From NCBI GenBank assembly GCA_007119455.1, contig SKPR01000172.1, positions 1 to 9,944 of the forward strand: DNA of 9,944 bases. Reading direction: 5' to 3'. Positions 1 through 7,507 of this stretch are shown here, piece by piece; position 1 is the first letter of the stretch, and every line of letters starts with the position of its first letter. The position numbers were made by a program, and so were the translations under genes. The DNA is from Candidatus Brevefilum sp. Its GTDB lineage: Bacteria > Chloroflexota > Anaerolineae > Anaerolineales > Anaerolineaceae. The notes below the pieces were generated by a model, which saw only the letters and a list, made by a program, of their open reading frames with translations, was not told the DNA's origin and made no database searches.

Positions 1-194
1 ATGTTGATCGTGATGCCCCGCTCTTTCTCCTCCGGCGCATTGTCGATCGAGTCGAACGCACGATAATCAGAATAACCCTTCATCCCCTGTACCTTGGTGA
101 TCGCCGCTGTCAGCGTGGTCTTCCCATGGTCAATGTGACCCATGGTTCCTACGTTGAGGTGCGGCTTTGAGCGATCAAATTTCTCCTTGGCCAT
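1..194 (-). CDS. tuf: Elongation factor Tu, N-terminal 64 residues (runs off left edge)
   Basis: EF-Tu is the GTPase that carries aminoacyl-tRNA to the ribosomal A site. The reverse strand from the ATG at 192-194 reads MAKEKFDRSKPHLNVGTMGH and continues with the P-loop GHIDHGKT at residues 19-26. The switch I segment follows, including EEKERGITIN at 55-64, which is the classical EF-Tu N-terminus. The remaining roughly 340 residues lie outside the window. An AGGAG ribosome binding site sits at 206-210, 11 bases before the ATG. The gene lies 38 bases downstream of fusA with no terminator or promoter visible in the gap, so it is almost certainly the last visible cistron of the rpsL-rpsG-fusA-tuf operon. 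The family call is essentially certain. Whether the genome carries a second tuf copy cannot be seen. Confidence 0.97.
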   Translation of the reverse strand, partial: MAKEKFDRSKPHLNVGTMGHIDHGKTTLTAAITKVQGMKGYSDYRAFDSIDNAPEEKERGITIN

Positions 195-232
195 TTTTAT
201 AAATACTCCTATATCTCATTAATATATCTTGA

Positions 233-2308
233 CTAGCTTCCAGTTATTTTCTTCATTACGGCCTCAGAAACCGGCGCATAATGATCAAATTCCATTGTAA
301 ACACACCACGCCCCTTGGTCGAAGAGCGCAACTCGGTTGCGTATCCGAACATCTCAGAAAGCGGTACTTCTGCATGAATCGCCTGGGCATTGCCAGGTCT
401 CAGGTCCATACCGAGCACATTGCCGTGACGGGAATTGATGTGTCCCAACACCTCGCCCGTATGGGCTTCAGGTGTGATCACCTCCACCTTCATGATCGGT
501 TCAAGTAATACAGGCTTCCCACGCGGCACACCTTCACGAAATGCGAAGATGGCAGCCATGCGAAAAGCCATATCACTGGAATCGACTTCATGGGAGGAAC
601 CATCGAGCAGGGTCACCTTGATATCTGTCACGGGATAGCCTGAAATCACACCACTTTCCACCGCCTCACGCAAGCCTTTTTCAACTGCAGGGATAAACTC
701 CTGGGGGACCGCGCCACCGCGGACTTCTTCATCAAACACAAAACCGGAACCGCTTTCCAAAGGTTCAAGCCGCAGGACAACATGCCCATACTGACCGTGG
801 CCGCCAGTTTGTTTCACAAATTTATACTCAACTTCGGGAACAGTACGCGTGATGGTTTCATGATAGGCCACACGCGGGTTACCTACATTGGCCTGGACTT
901 TAAATTCGCGGAGCATCCGGTCTACCAGGATGTCTAGGTGAAGCTCACCCATGCCTGAAATGATCGTCTGACCGGTTTCTTCATCCTGCCTGACGTTAAA
1001 GGTCGGGTCCTCCTCAGCTAATTTTTGGAGCGCAATACCCATTTTATCCTGATCAGCAACGGTTTTTGGCTCAATGGCCACAGAGATGACTGGTTTCGGG
1101 AAGGTGATGGATTCAAGCACAACCGGGTTTGACGGATCGCAGAGCGTGTCACCGGTATAGGAACCTTTTAAACCCAAAATGGCACCTATATCGCCCGGAC
1201 CGATCTCGTCGACATCTTCGCGGCGATCGGCATACATGCGCAGTAAACGCCCCACCCGTTCCTTTCGGTCCTGGGTGGCATTGTGATACGTTGAACCCTT
1301 TTTGACCTTACCTGAATAGACCCGGATATAAGCCAGCCGGCCGACATAGGCATCCGTGACGATCTTGAATACCAGGGCCGACATGGGGGCATCATCCTGC
1401 GGTGGACGGGTAACCGTCTCTTCGGTTTTTGGGTGAGTCCCAACCACATCAGCGACTTCTAACGGTGAGGGCAGGTAATCCACCACAGCATCTAAGAGAG
1501 GTTGCACACCCCTATTTTTTAAAGATGAACCACAAAACACAGGTGTGATTGTGTTGGCCAAAACACCTTTGCGAAGCGTTGTTTTGAGCTCGTCCAGGGT
1601 TAATGTTTCACCCTCCAGGTATTTGAGAGTCAGCTCATCGTCAAGCTCGGCAATCCGCTCAACCAGTTCTGCACGGGCGGCTGCGGCCTGATCCAACAGA
1701 TCTTCAGGAATATCGGTGTAACGGGGTTCACTGCCCAGCTCATCATCAAAGTAGATGGCCTGGTTGGCCAGTAAATCAACCACACCACTGAAGCTTTCTT
1801 CCTTACCAATTGGCAATTGCATCGCCAGGGGACGAGCACCCAGGCGCTCTTCAATGGAAGCGAGGGTATTCTCATAAGAAGCACCGACACGGTCCATTTT
1901 ATTGGCAAAGCAAATGCGGGGAACATCATACCGGTTTGCCTGGCGCCAAACCGTTTCACTCTGAGGCTCTACGCCCTGGACAGCATCGAAGACAACAATT
2001 CCGCCATCGAGCACGCGCAAAGAACGCTGCACCTCAGCCGTGAAATCAATGTGGCCCGGTGTGTCGATGATATTAATTTTGTAGTCTTTCCAAAAGGTGG
2101 TGACGGCAGCCGAAACAATGGTGATCCCCCGCTCACGTTCCTGCTCCATCCAATCAGTAACCGTCGTCCCCTCGTCGACTGAGCCAAGACGATATGTTTT
2201 ACCCGTATAGAACAAAATCCGCTCTGTGGTGGTGGTCTTACCGGCATCAATATGCGCGATAATACCGATGTTACGGTATCGCTCGAGTGGATAGTCTCTG
2301 TCAGACAT
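233..2308 (-). CDS. fusA: Elongation factor G (translocation GTPase)
   Basis: EF-G drives ribosomal translocation and, with RRF, ribosome recycling. The 691-residue product is normal for bacterial EF-G. The GTPase domain shows the P-loop AHIDAGKT (18-25), switch I ending in RGITI, DTPGH (82-86) and NKMD (136-139). Domain II follows, and domain III carries the SGMGELHLDI segment. The GGHGQYGHV segment belongs to domain IV, and the C-terminus has the domain V signature HTGEVLGHINSRHG. There are tandem start codons, GTG at 2309-2311 and ATG at 2306-2308. I chose the ATG, which gives MSDRDYPLERYRNIGI; starting at the GTG adds one residue. The Shine-Dalgarno is poor (only GGGA upstream), so translational coupling to rpsG, 38-41 bases upstream, is plausible. 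The stop codon is TAG at 233-235. I see no anomaly in the conserved motifs. Confidence 0.98.
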   Translation of the reverse strand: MSDRDYPLERYRNIGIIAHIDAGKTTTTERILFYTGKTYRLGSVDEGTTVTDWMEQERERGITIVSAAVTTFWKDYKINIIDTPGHIDFTAEVQRSLRVLDGGIVVFDAVQGVEPQSETVWRQANRYDVPRICFANKMDRVGASYENTLASIEERLGARPLAMQLPIGKEESFSGVVDLLANQAIYFDDELGSEPRYTDIPEDLLDQAAAARAELVERIAELDDELTLKYLEGETLTLDELKTTLRKGVLANTITPVFCGSSLKNRGVQPLLDAVVDYLPSPLEVADVVGTHPKTEETVTRPPQDDAPMSALVFKIVTDAYVGRLAYIRVYSGKVKKGSTYHNATQDRKERVGRLLRMYADRREDVDEIGPGDIGAILGLKGSYTGDTLCDPSNPVVLESITFPKPVISVAIEPKTVADQDKMGIALQKLAEEDPTFNVRQDEETGQTIISGMGELHLDILVDRMLREFKVQANVGNPRVAYHETITRTVPEVEYKFVKQTGGHGQYGHVVLRLEPLESGSGFVFDEEVRGGAVPQEFIPAVEKGLREAVESGVISGYPVTDIKVTLLDGSSHEVDSSDMAFRMAAIFAFREGVPRGKPVLLEPIMKVEVITPEAHTGEVLGHINSRHGNVLGMDLRPGNAQAIHAEVPLSEMFGYATELRSSTKGRGVFTMEFDHYAPVSEAVMKKITGS

Positions 2309-2349
2309 CACAAATCATCCCGGAAAATAAATCGCCAGCTACACTAGGG

Positions 2350-2820
2350 TTAAATTCTGAAATGAGAAAACGCACGGTTGGCTTCAGCCATCCGGTGCGC
2401 TTCTTCACGCCGTTTGAAGGCAGCGCCAGAATTCGTGGCAGCATCCATCAGCTCATTGGCCAGTTTTTCAGCAAAGGACTTGCCCGGTCTATTGCGGGCA
2501 GCGGTGATGATCCAGCGCATGGCCAGGGTTTTCCGGCGGCTGGGATCAACTTCCATCGGCACCTGGTAGGTGGCACCACCCACCCGACGAGGACGAACTT
2601 CCATCATCGGTGAAACGTTTTTAAGCGCAGCATTAAACGTTTCAAGCGGTTCTTTACCTGTGCGTTCTTCAATCAAATCAAAGGCGTCATACAACAGCCT
2701 GGTGGCTGTGCTCTTCTTGCCTTTGATCATGATACGATTGATCATGTCCTGAACATCAACGCTGTCATAGCGAATGTCCGGTGAGATTTCTCGTTTTTCT
2801 GGTTTATATCTACGCGCCAT
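2350..2820 (-). CDS. rpsG: 30S ribosomal protein S7
   Basis: S7 is the primary binder that nucleates assembly of the 3' major domain of 16S rRNA, and it lies in the 30S head near the E site. The product is 156 residues, the usual bacterial length. It begins MARRYKPEKREISPD and contains the hallmark blocks MINRIMIKGKKSTA (26-39), NVSPMMEVRPRRVGGATYQVP (about 68-88) and the RRKTLAMRWI segment. The C-terminal part has KRREEAHRMAEANRAFSHFR. The ATG at 2818-2820 is preceded by AGGAG at 2826-2830 with 5-base spacing, a strong ribosome binding site. The gene sits between rpsL (112-base spacer with a long hairpin) and fusA (about 40 bases). In E. coli S7 is the translational repressor of its own operon, acting at the rpsL-rpsG junction. 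Whether that holds here is an inference. Confidence 0.98.
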   Translation of the reverse strand: MARRYKPEKREISPDIRYDSVDVQDMINRIMIKGKKSTATRLLYDAFDLIEERTGKEPLETFNAALKNVSPMMEVRPRRVGGATYQVPMEVDPSRRKTLAMRWIITAARNRPGKSFAEKLANELMDAATNSGAAFKRREEAHRMAEANRAFSHFRI

Positions 2821-2856
2821 TCTTACTCCTTACTTCAACAAAAACATACATTAAAA

Positions 2857-2911
2857 TAGGGCAAAGCATTTTAACAATCCCCTATAAGACCGATTGAAAT
2901 GCTTCGCCCTA
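2857..2911 (-). promoter_or_regulatory. Long hairpin in the rpsL-rpsG spacer (possible S7 autoregulatory site, attenuator or processing site)
   Basis: The outer arms are 2857-2871 and 2897-2911, which pair over 15 positions. The single mismatch on the plus strand (a2863 against c2905) becomes a U-G wobble in the minus-strand RNA, so the stem is complete only in the transcribed direction. An inner 5-bp stem (2875-2879 with 2892-2896) extends it past a 3-base bulge, leaving a 12-base loop. On the minus strand the stem is followed immediately by TTTT, so it could act as a leaky terminator. It ends 26 bases before the rpsG Shine-Dalgarno. In E. coli the S12-S7 intercistronic region is the S7 repressor target. 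The position matches, but function is inferred. Confidence 0.6.
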
Positions 2912-2932
2912 ACTTAAACGAAAGGTCGCTGG

Positions 2933-3349
2933 TTATTTGGGCTTCTTAGCGCCGTATTTTGAGCGGCCGCGAGCGCGGTCCTCAACACCAGTCGAATCCA
3001 ATGTGCCCCGGACGACATGATAACGAACGCCAGGCAGGTCCTTGACACGGCCGCCGCGCACGAGCACCACAGAGTGCTCCTGTAATTGGTGACCTTCGCC
3101 AGGGATGTATGCCGTGACTTCCATATGATTCGTCAAACGCACACGGGCGATCTTCCGCAAGGCGGAGTTCGGTTTTTTCGGGGTCATGGTACGAACGACC
3201 GTGCAAACACCGCGTTTTTGCGGCGCACCTTTGGGTTGCTTGATACGTTTTTGCTTTTCCGAATTATACGTATACTGCAACGCAGGCGATTTGCTCTTCT
3301 TACTTTTTGATTTTCGGCCTTTACGTACTAATTGGTTGATCGTTGGCAC
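2933..3349 (-). CDS. rpsL: 30S ribosomal protein S12
   Basis: S12 lies at the 30S decoding centre and shapes accuracy of tRNA selection. I start it at GTG 3347-3349, giving (M)PTINQLVRKGR, the standard S12 N-terminus, with a GGAGG ribosome binding site at 3355-3359 spaced 5 bases away. A TTG at 3383-3385 would add 12 residues but has no Shine-Dalgarno. The product is 138 residues. Signatures are PQKRGVCT, TPKKPNSALRK (56-66), PGEGHQLQEHS and GGRVKDLPGVRYH, with C-terminus GRSKYGAKKPK. The lysines where streptomycin-resistance mutations classically arise (the TPKKPNS lysines and K103 of GRVKDLP) are wild type. The 13-residue extension between PALQ and PQKRG relative to E. coli resembles that of other long bacterial S12 proteins. 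The gene is preceded by its own strong promoter. Confidence 0.98.
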   Translation of the reverse strand: MPTINQLVRKGRKSKSKKSKSPALQYTYNSEKQKRIKQPKGAPQKRGVCTVVRTMTPKKPNSALRKIARVRLTNHMEVTAYIPGEGHQLQEHSVVLVRGGRVKDLPGVRYHVVRGTLDSTGVEDRARGRSKYGAKKPK

Positions 3350-3363
3350 AATTGCCTCCAAAT

Positions 3364-3432
3364 CTATAAATATATCTTCTTCCAATAATGGAGGCCATCA
3401 TCATCTTTCAAGATGGCCTCACAACTATACAA
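3364..3432 (-). CDS. Possible 22-codon leader ORF upstream of rpsL
   Basis: A perfect GGAGG (3438-3442) sits 5 bases before a TTG at 3430-3432. The ORF that follows reads MYSCEAILKDDDGLHYWKKI plus YL and stops at TAG 3364-3366, just upstream of the rpsL Shine-Dalgarno. The 9-bp hairpin 3391-3420 lies inside it. The strong ribosome binding site in an untranslated leader is the only positive evidence. No residue bias suggests a specific amino-acid attenuator, and I know no family for the peptide. It could equally be a chance ORF, with GGAGG serving as a decoy or part of an RNA structure. Confidence 0.2.
   Translation of the reverse strand: MYSCEAILKDDDGLHYWKKIYL
3391..3420 (-). promoter_or_regulatory. 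9-bp hairpin in the rpsL leader
   Basis: Perfect inverted arms gaggccatc (3391-3399) and gatggcctc (3412-3420) enclose a 12-base loop, 42 bases upstream of the rpsL GTG. The minus-strand sequence after the stem (CATTATTGGAAG) is not a U-tract, so it is not an intrinsic terminator. It could regulate S12 translation, stabilise the leader or act as an RNase site. This is inferred from position only. Confidence 0.45.
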
Positions 3433-3447
3433 TTTTTCCTCCAAAAG

Positions 3448-3469
3448 CTGGCCGGGCTATTTGGGCCAG
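3448..3469 (-). promoter_or_regulatory. Short GC-rich hairpin with CTTTT tail, early rpsL leader
   Basis: Arms ctggcc (3448-3453) and ggccag (3464-3469) form a 6-bp stem with a 10-base loop. On the minus strand it is followed by CTTTT and then GGAGG. The stem is short for a terminator, but the T-run suggests weak attenuation or termination of rpoB read-through. It lies downstream of the predicted rpsL promoter start, so it would be inside the str leader RNA. Confidence 0.35.
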
Positions 3470-3489
3470 TATGAAGGTGACGAGGGATA

Positions 3490-3518
3490 ATTCTACCATG
3501 TGGTGCAGGGTGCGTCAA
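3490..3518 (-). promoter_or_regulatory. Sigma70-type promoter for rpsL-rpsG-fusA-tuf
   Basis: On the minus strand a -35 TTGACG (3513-3518) is followed by exactly 17 bases and a -10 TAGAAT (3490-3495). TGG immediately before the -10 gives an extended -10 (TGn). Each hexamer matches consensus at 5 of 6 positions. The predicted start is near 3483, giving a leader of about 130 bases before the rpsL GTG. It lies in the 165-200 base gap after rpoB, so the str genes can be transcribed independently of rpoB. This is a strong sequence match without experimental proof. Confidence 0.7.
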
Positions 3519-3551
3519 GGCAATTCCAGATGGAAGATTCACGCATTCCTT

Positions 3552-6500
3552 TTAGATATCTCGCCCAATACTGATCAAACCAGTTGGGGTATGCGGCACC
3601 TTCGCTCTATCTTCGTCTTTTCCGAATGTGACCACATCGCCATTATCCAAGACGCCCTCCACAGCCAGTCCAAGACTCTGCATTTCTTTGACCAGAACTT
3701 TGAATGCGGCCGGGATGCCAGGATCCTCGATGGGATCGCCCTTGACAATGGCCTCATAAGTGCTGACACGTCCAACCACATCGTCTGACTTGACCGTCAG
3801 CATTTCCTGCAGGGTATAAGCAGCACCATAAGCTTCCAGCGCCCAGACTTCCATCTCACCAAAACGCTGTCCACCAAACTGGGCTTTACCACCCAATGGC
3901 TGTTGCGTCACAAGGCTGTAGGGACCTGTGGAACGGGCATGGACTTTATCCTCAACCAGGTGGTGGAGTTTCAGAACCGTCATCAGGCCAACCGTCACCG
4001 GGTTGTCATAATACTCGCCCGTTTTCCCATCCCGCAATTTCTGTTTGCCCAGGATCGGCATCGGTTTGTCCACTTCATTCATTACTTTGCGGGCTTCTGC
4101 ACGCAATTCTTCGATTGAGCGTTTCGGATCTACGTCTTTTCCAAAGGATTTAATCCACAACTGCAGACAGGCTTCTATCGCCCGGGTATCCTGATCGTGT
4201 TGCTCGCTGTATGGGACCGAATCGGTTTCAAAGGCTGTAATTCCATCCGGATCAAAACCTTCATCACGGAGAATTTCACGCATGGTTGAACGTCTGGCAT
4301 AACGTTTGCTGGCTAAAAGCTCATAAACATCATAATCACGGTCACCCAGCCATTCTTCGAGGTACAGTAAACGCACCTCGTCTTCATCTTTGAAGAGTTC
4401 CGGATCAAAGTCTTCCATACCCTGCACCCAATCCCAGGCTTTTTGTGCTGCCTGATCCCAGGTATAGTCGATCAACCAGGCGCGGGCCAGTTCGGCTTCA
4501 ATTTCGTACTCTGTGGCACCGTCAAAAACAGGGGTAATTGCCCGGAAGTCAAGCCGCTCTGCAGCCCAACCCAGGTGGACTTCCAACAATTGGCCCAGGT
4601 TCATACGCCCAGGAACACTTAACGGGTTGAGAATGACGTCGATCGGTCGGCCGTTGTCAAGGAAGGGCATGTCTTCCACGGGCACGACCATTGAAATTAC
4701 GCCTTTGTTACCATGGCGGCCGGCCATTTTATCGCCTTCCGTGACTTTCCGGCGCTGGGCAACTGCCACACGCACCATCATATCCACACCGGCTTTAAGG
4801 TCGGCATTCTCCTCACGGGTGAAGACCTTTACATCAACCACAATGCCATGCTCACCATGGGGCATCCGCAGGGATGTATCTTTCACATCACGGGATTTCT
4901 CACCGAAGATCGCCCTGAGCAAACGCTCTTCAGGGGTCAATTCCTTCTCGCCCTTGGGCGTGATCTTACCAACCAGGATATCATTTGGACCAACTTCAGC
5001 ACCAATCCGGATGATTCCGTGTTCATCAAGGTTACGGATCGCTTCCTCACCGACATTGGGGATGTCCCGGGTAATCTCTTCCGGCCCCAGCTTGGTATCA
5101 CGTGCTTCAACCTCATGCTTTTCAATATGTACGGAAGTATAGCGATCTTCCTGTACCAATTTTTCTGAGAGCAGGATCGCATCCTCGAAATTGCCACCTT
5201 CCCAGGAAACGAATGCAACCAGCACATTTTGTCCCAGAGCAAGATTGCCATCCACAGATGAGGATGAATCACCAATGATCTGACCTTTTTTGATTTGCTG
5301 GCCTTTAATCACGGCCGGACGCTGGTCAATACAGGTGGACTGATTCGAGCGGCGGTATTTCTGGAGGGTGTAGGTGCGGATATTGCCATCGTTCTCACGA
5401 ATCTGGATTGATCGTCCTGTGACCGAAACAACCTCACCCGCTTCTTGTGCCACAACGAGCTGACCTGAGTCCAAGGCAGAATAGGCCTCCATTCCGGTCG
5501 AAATGATCGGAATCTCAGGCCTCACCAACGGTACAGCCTGGGCCTGCATGTTTGAGCCCATCAGCGCCCGGTTGGCATCATCGTGCTCGAGGAAAGGTAT
5601 CAACGCGGCACTCACTCCAACAATTTGCTGCGGTGCAACATCCATGAAATCGATCTGTTCAGGCCTTGCCAGTCTGAATCCGGAATGGAAACGGCAGGAA
5701 ACACGCCTGACAAACTCGTTGTTTTCATCCAGGGGGGCATTCGCCTGGGCAATCACAAATTTATCTTCAGCATCGGCCGAGAGATACTGATAGTCTTCAG
5801 AGACGAAGGGGGTGACCAGGATCACATCAAGATCAAGTTTGGCAAGTTTCTTCGCCAGATCCTGATCAATCCGCTCACCGCTTTCTGCAACCACCTCATC
5901 TGTTTTAGGGTCTTTGACATCCTCTCGAAGCTGGCGGCCGACCAGATCGTCACCTGGTTTGAGGGACTTTTTGACCCGGCGGTATGGGGTTTCGATGAAA
6001 CCGTATTCATTGACAGTGGCATAGGTGGCCATCCGGCCAATCAAGCCAATATTGGGACCTTCAGGGGTCTCAATGGGGCAAATCCGACCATAGTGAGTGT
6101 GATGGACGTCCCGGACATCAAAGCCAGCCCGTTCCCGACGCAGGCCGCCCGGTCCCAGGGCCGAGAGGGTGCGTTTGTGACGGAGTTCAGCAAGGGGGTT
6201 TGTCTCTTCCATGAACTGTGATAACTGGCTGGATCCAAAGAACTCGCGCAATGCAGCCACAACAGGCCGGATATTAACCAGGCTGGTTGGTGAAACCTGA
6301 TCCTGGTCACGAATCGACATCCGTTCGCGGATGACCCGCTCCATCCTGCGCAAACCAACACGCAGCTTGTTCTGGATCAATTCACCAACAGTTTTTACCC
6401 GGCGGTTACCAAGATGGTCGATATCGTCCCCACGCTCAACACCATTGTTGATCTGGATCATCCGCCGCACTAACTTGACGATATCGGAGTTCGTGATGGT

Positions 6501-7457
6501 GCGATGGTTTATCGAGATTTCCTGGCCTAACTTCTGGTTTAATTTATAACGTCCGACTCTTTCCAGGTCGTAGCGGCGCTGGTCAAAGAGCTGCTCTTCA
6601 AGAAATGCCCTGGCATTATCGAGGGTCGGCGGGTCGCCAGGACGCAGGCGTTTAAAGAACTCAATCAGTGCAGCTTCAGCGATCGATTTCCCGTCTTCCA
6701 GATCCCAGGCGGGTTCCTGGTTAATTGAAGAGGGGATGAACAACCGGTCAGCGACGGTGTCAACATCATTGAAAAGCTCCATCAGCTCTTCATCTGTCCC
6801 CGTTTTTATGGGGCTGTCTTCACCCATGCCATCATCAACCATGGCCAGAGCGCGTAAAAATATCGTGATGGGTGTCGTGCGTTTGCGGTTAAACTTGATG
6901 ATGATGTAATCATTTTTGCGGGTTTCAAACTCCATCCAGGCACCCCGATCAGGGATCATTTTTGCCGTGGATAGAAACCGGCCCGTGGCGCGGTCAACTT
7001 CCCGCTCGAAATACACACCCGGGGAGCGGATCAATTGATTGACCACGACCCGTTCGGTGCCATTAATAATGAAGGTACCTTTCGGCGTCATCTCAGGGAA
7101 GTCACCCATGAACAGATCCTGAATGATCGGTTCGGGAACTTCCTTACCCTGAAGCAAGACCCTGACATAAAACGGTGAAGCATAGGTCAGGTCACGTTCG
7201 AGGCATTCTTCGATGGTATATTTGGGTTCTTCATACCAGTACTTCAGCCCCCATTCTTCTGAAAAAGCATCACCGCTAGGAAAATAAAGCTGCATGCCCT
7301 TGTTGTACGATTCGATGGGGGAAATTTCAGCGAACAAACCATAAAATCCTTCTCGCTTAAGTCGCTCGAAGGAATCGATTTGAACCTGGATTAATTTGGG
7401 TAGATCAAGACCTAAGGGGATACGTCGGTACGATTTGGTGGGCAATAATTCTGCCAT
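3552..7457 (-). CDS. rpoB: DNA-directed RNA polymerase subunit beta, with a large C-terminal-half insertion
   Basis: The catalytic beta subunit of RNA polymerase is 1301 residues here. It starts at ATG 7455-7457 with AGGAG at 7464-7468 and begins MAELLPTKSYRRIPLGLDLP. Conserved blocks are the fork/rifampicin region GSSQLSQFMEETNPLAEL (about 407-424), SALGPGGLRRERAGF, HYGRICPIETPEGPNIGLI, and ALIPFLEHDDANRALMGSNMQ. The catalytic KMAGRHGNKGV has K910 and K918 (E. coli K1065/K1073), SVPGRMNLGQ has R951 (R1106), and HARSTGPYSLVTQQPLGGKAQFGGQRFGEMEVWALEAYGAA is the C-terminal signature (described in pieces; nothing is missing). About 138 extra residues lie between L990 and L1141 relative to E. coli (DNA about 4041-4478). 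At rifampicin-pocket positions, E417 replaces D516 and T430 replaces R529. rpoC does not follow, and rpsL is the next gene. Confidence 0.99.
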   Translation of the reverse strand: MAELLPTKSYRRIPLGLDLPKLIQVQIDSFERLKREGFYGLFAEISPIESYNKGMQLYFPSGDAFSEEWGLKYWYEEPKYTIEECLERDLTYASPFYVRVLLQGKEVPEPIIQDLFMGDFPEMTPKGTFIINGTERVVVNQLIRSPGVYFEREVDRATGRFLSTAKMIPDRGAWMEFETRKNDYIIIKFNRKRTTPITIFLRALAMVDDGMGEDSPIKTGTDEELMELFNDVDTVADRLFIPSSINQEPAWDLEDGKSIAEAALIEFFKRLRPGDPPTLDNARAFLEEQLFDQRRYDLERVGRYKLNQKLGQEISINHRTITNSDIVKLVRRMIQINNGVERGDDIDHLGNRRVKTVGELIQNKLRVGLRRMERVIRERMSIRDQDQVSPTSLVNIRPVVAALREFFGSSQLSQFMEETNPLAELRHKRTLSALGPGGLRRERAGFDVRDVHHTHYGRICPIETPEGPNIGLIGRMATYATVNEYGFIETPYRRVKKSLKPGDDLVGRQLREDVKDPKTDEVVAESGERIDQDLAKKLAKLDLDVILVTPFVSEDYQYLSADAEDKFVIAQANAPLDENNEFVRRVSCRFHSGFRLARPEQIDFMDVAPQQIVGVSAALIPFLEHDDANRALMGSNMQAQAVPLVRPEIPIISTGMEAYSALDSGQLVVAQEAGEVVSVTGRSIQIRENDGNIRTYTLQKYRRSNQSTCIDQRPAVIKGQQIKKGQIIGDSSSSVDGNLALGQNVLVAFVSWEGGNFEDAILLSEKLVQEDRYTSVHIEKHEVEARDTKLGPEEITRDIPNVGEEAIRNLDEHGIIRIGAEVGPNDILVGKITPKGEKELTPEERLLRAIFGEKSRDVKDTSLRMPHGEHGIVVDVKVFTREENADLKAGVDMMVRVAVAQRRKVTEGDKMAGRHGNKGVISMVVPVEDMPFLDNGRPIDVILNPLSVPGRMNLGQLLEVHLGWAAERLDFRAITPVFDGATEYEIEAELARAWLIDYTWDQAAQKAWDWVQGMEDFDPELFKDEDEVRLLYLEEWLGDRDYDVYELLASKRYARRSTMREILRDEGFDPDGITAFETDSVPYSEQHDQDTRAIEACLQLWIKSFGKDVDPKRSIEELRAEARKVMNEVDKPMPILGKQKLRDGKTGEYYDNPVTVGLMTVLKLHHLVEDKVHARSTGPYSLVTQQPLGGKAQFGGQRFGEMEVWALEAYGAAYTLQEMLTVKSDDVVGRVSTYEAIVKGDPIEDPGIPAAFKVLVKEMQSLGLAVEGVLDNGDVVTFGKDEDRAKVPHTPTGLISIGRDI

Positions 7458-7507
7458 TCAACACTCCTGGTAAGCTCAAATTGCCGTTATCATTAAAATA
7501 TTTCGTG

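Noticed and set aside
1810..2182. Plus-strand ORFs antisense to the EF-G GTPase domain
   Set aside because: The opposite strand encodes conserved EF-G motifs in this exact stretch, and no ribosome binding site or family similarity supports the ORFs.
3229..3300. Apparent 13-residue insertion in S12 relative to E. coli
   Set aside because: Many bacteria with S12 of about 135-139 residues have an extension at the same place, so it is ordinary variation.
2933..3385. 150-residue S12 starting at TTG 3385
   Set aside because: No Shine-Dalgarno precedes the TTG. The GTG at 3349 has GGAGG at ideal spacing and yields the canonical PTINQLVRKGR start.
3186..3788. 200-codon plus-strand ORF over the rpsL-rpoB junction
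   Set aside because: It overlaps rpsL, the rpsL promoter and leader, and the rpoB 3' end, and its translation resembles no family. It is a shadow of the minus-strand genes.
4513..6221. Long plus-strand ORFs (209, 151, 95 and 212 codons) inside rpoB
   Set aside because: They lie entirely antisense to a well-conserved rpoB and have low-complexity or Ser/Arg-rich translations typical of shadow frames.
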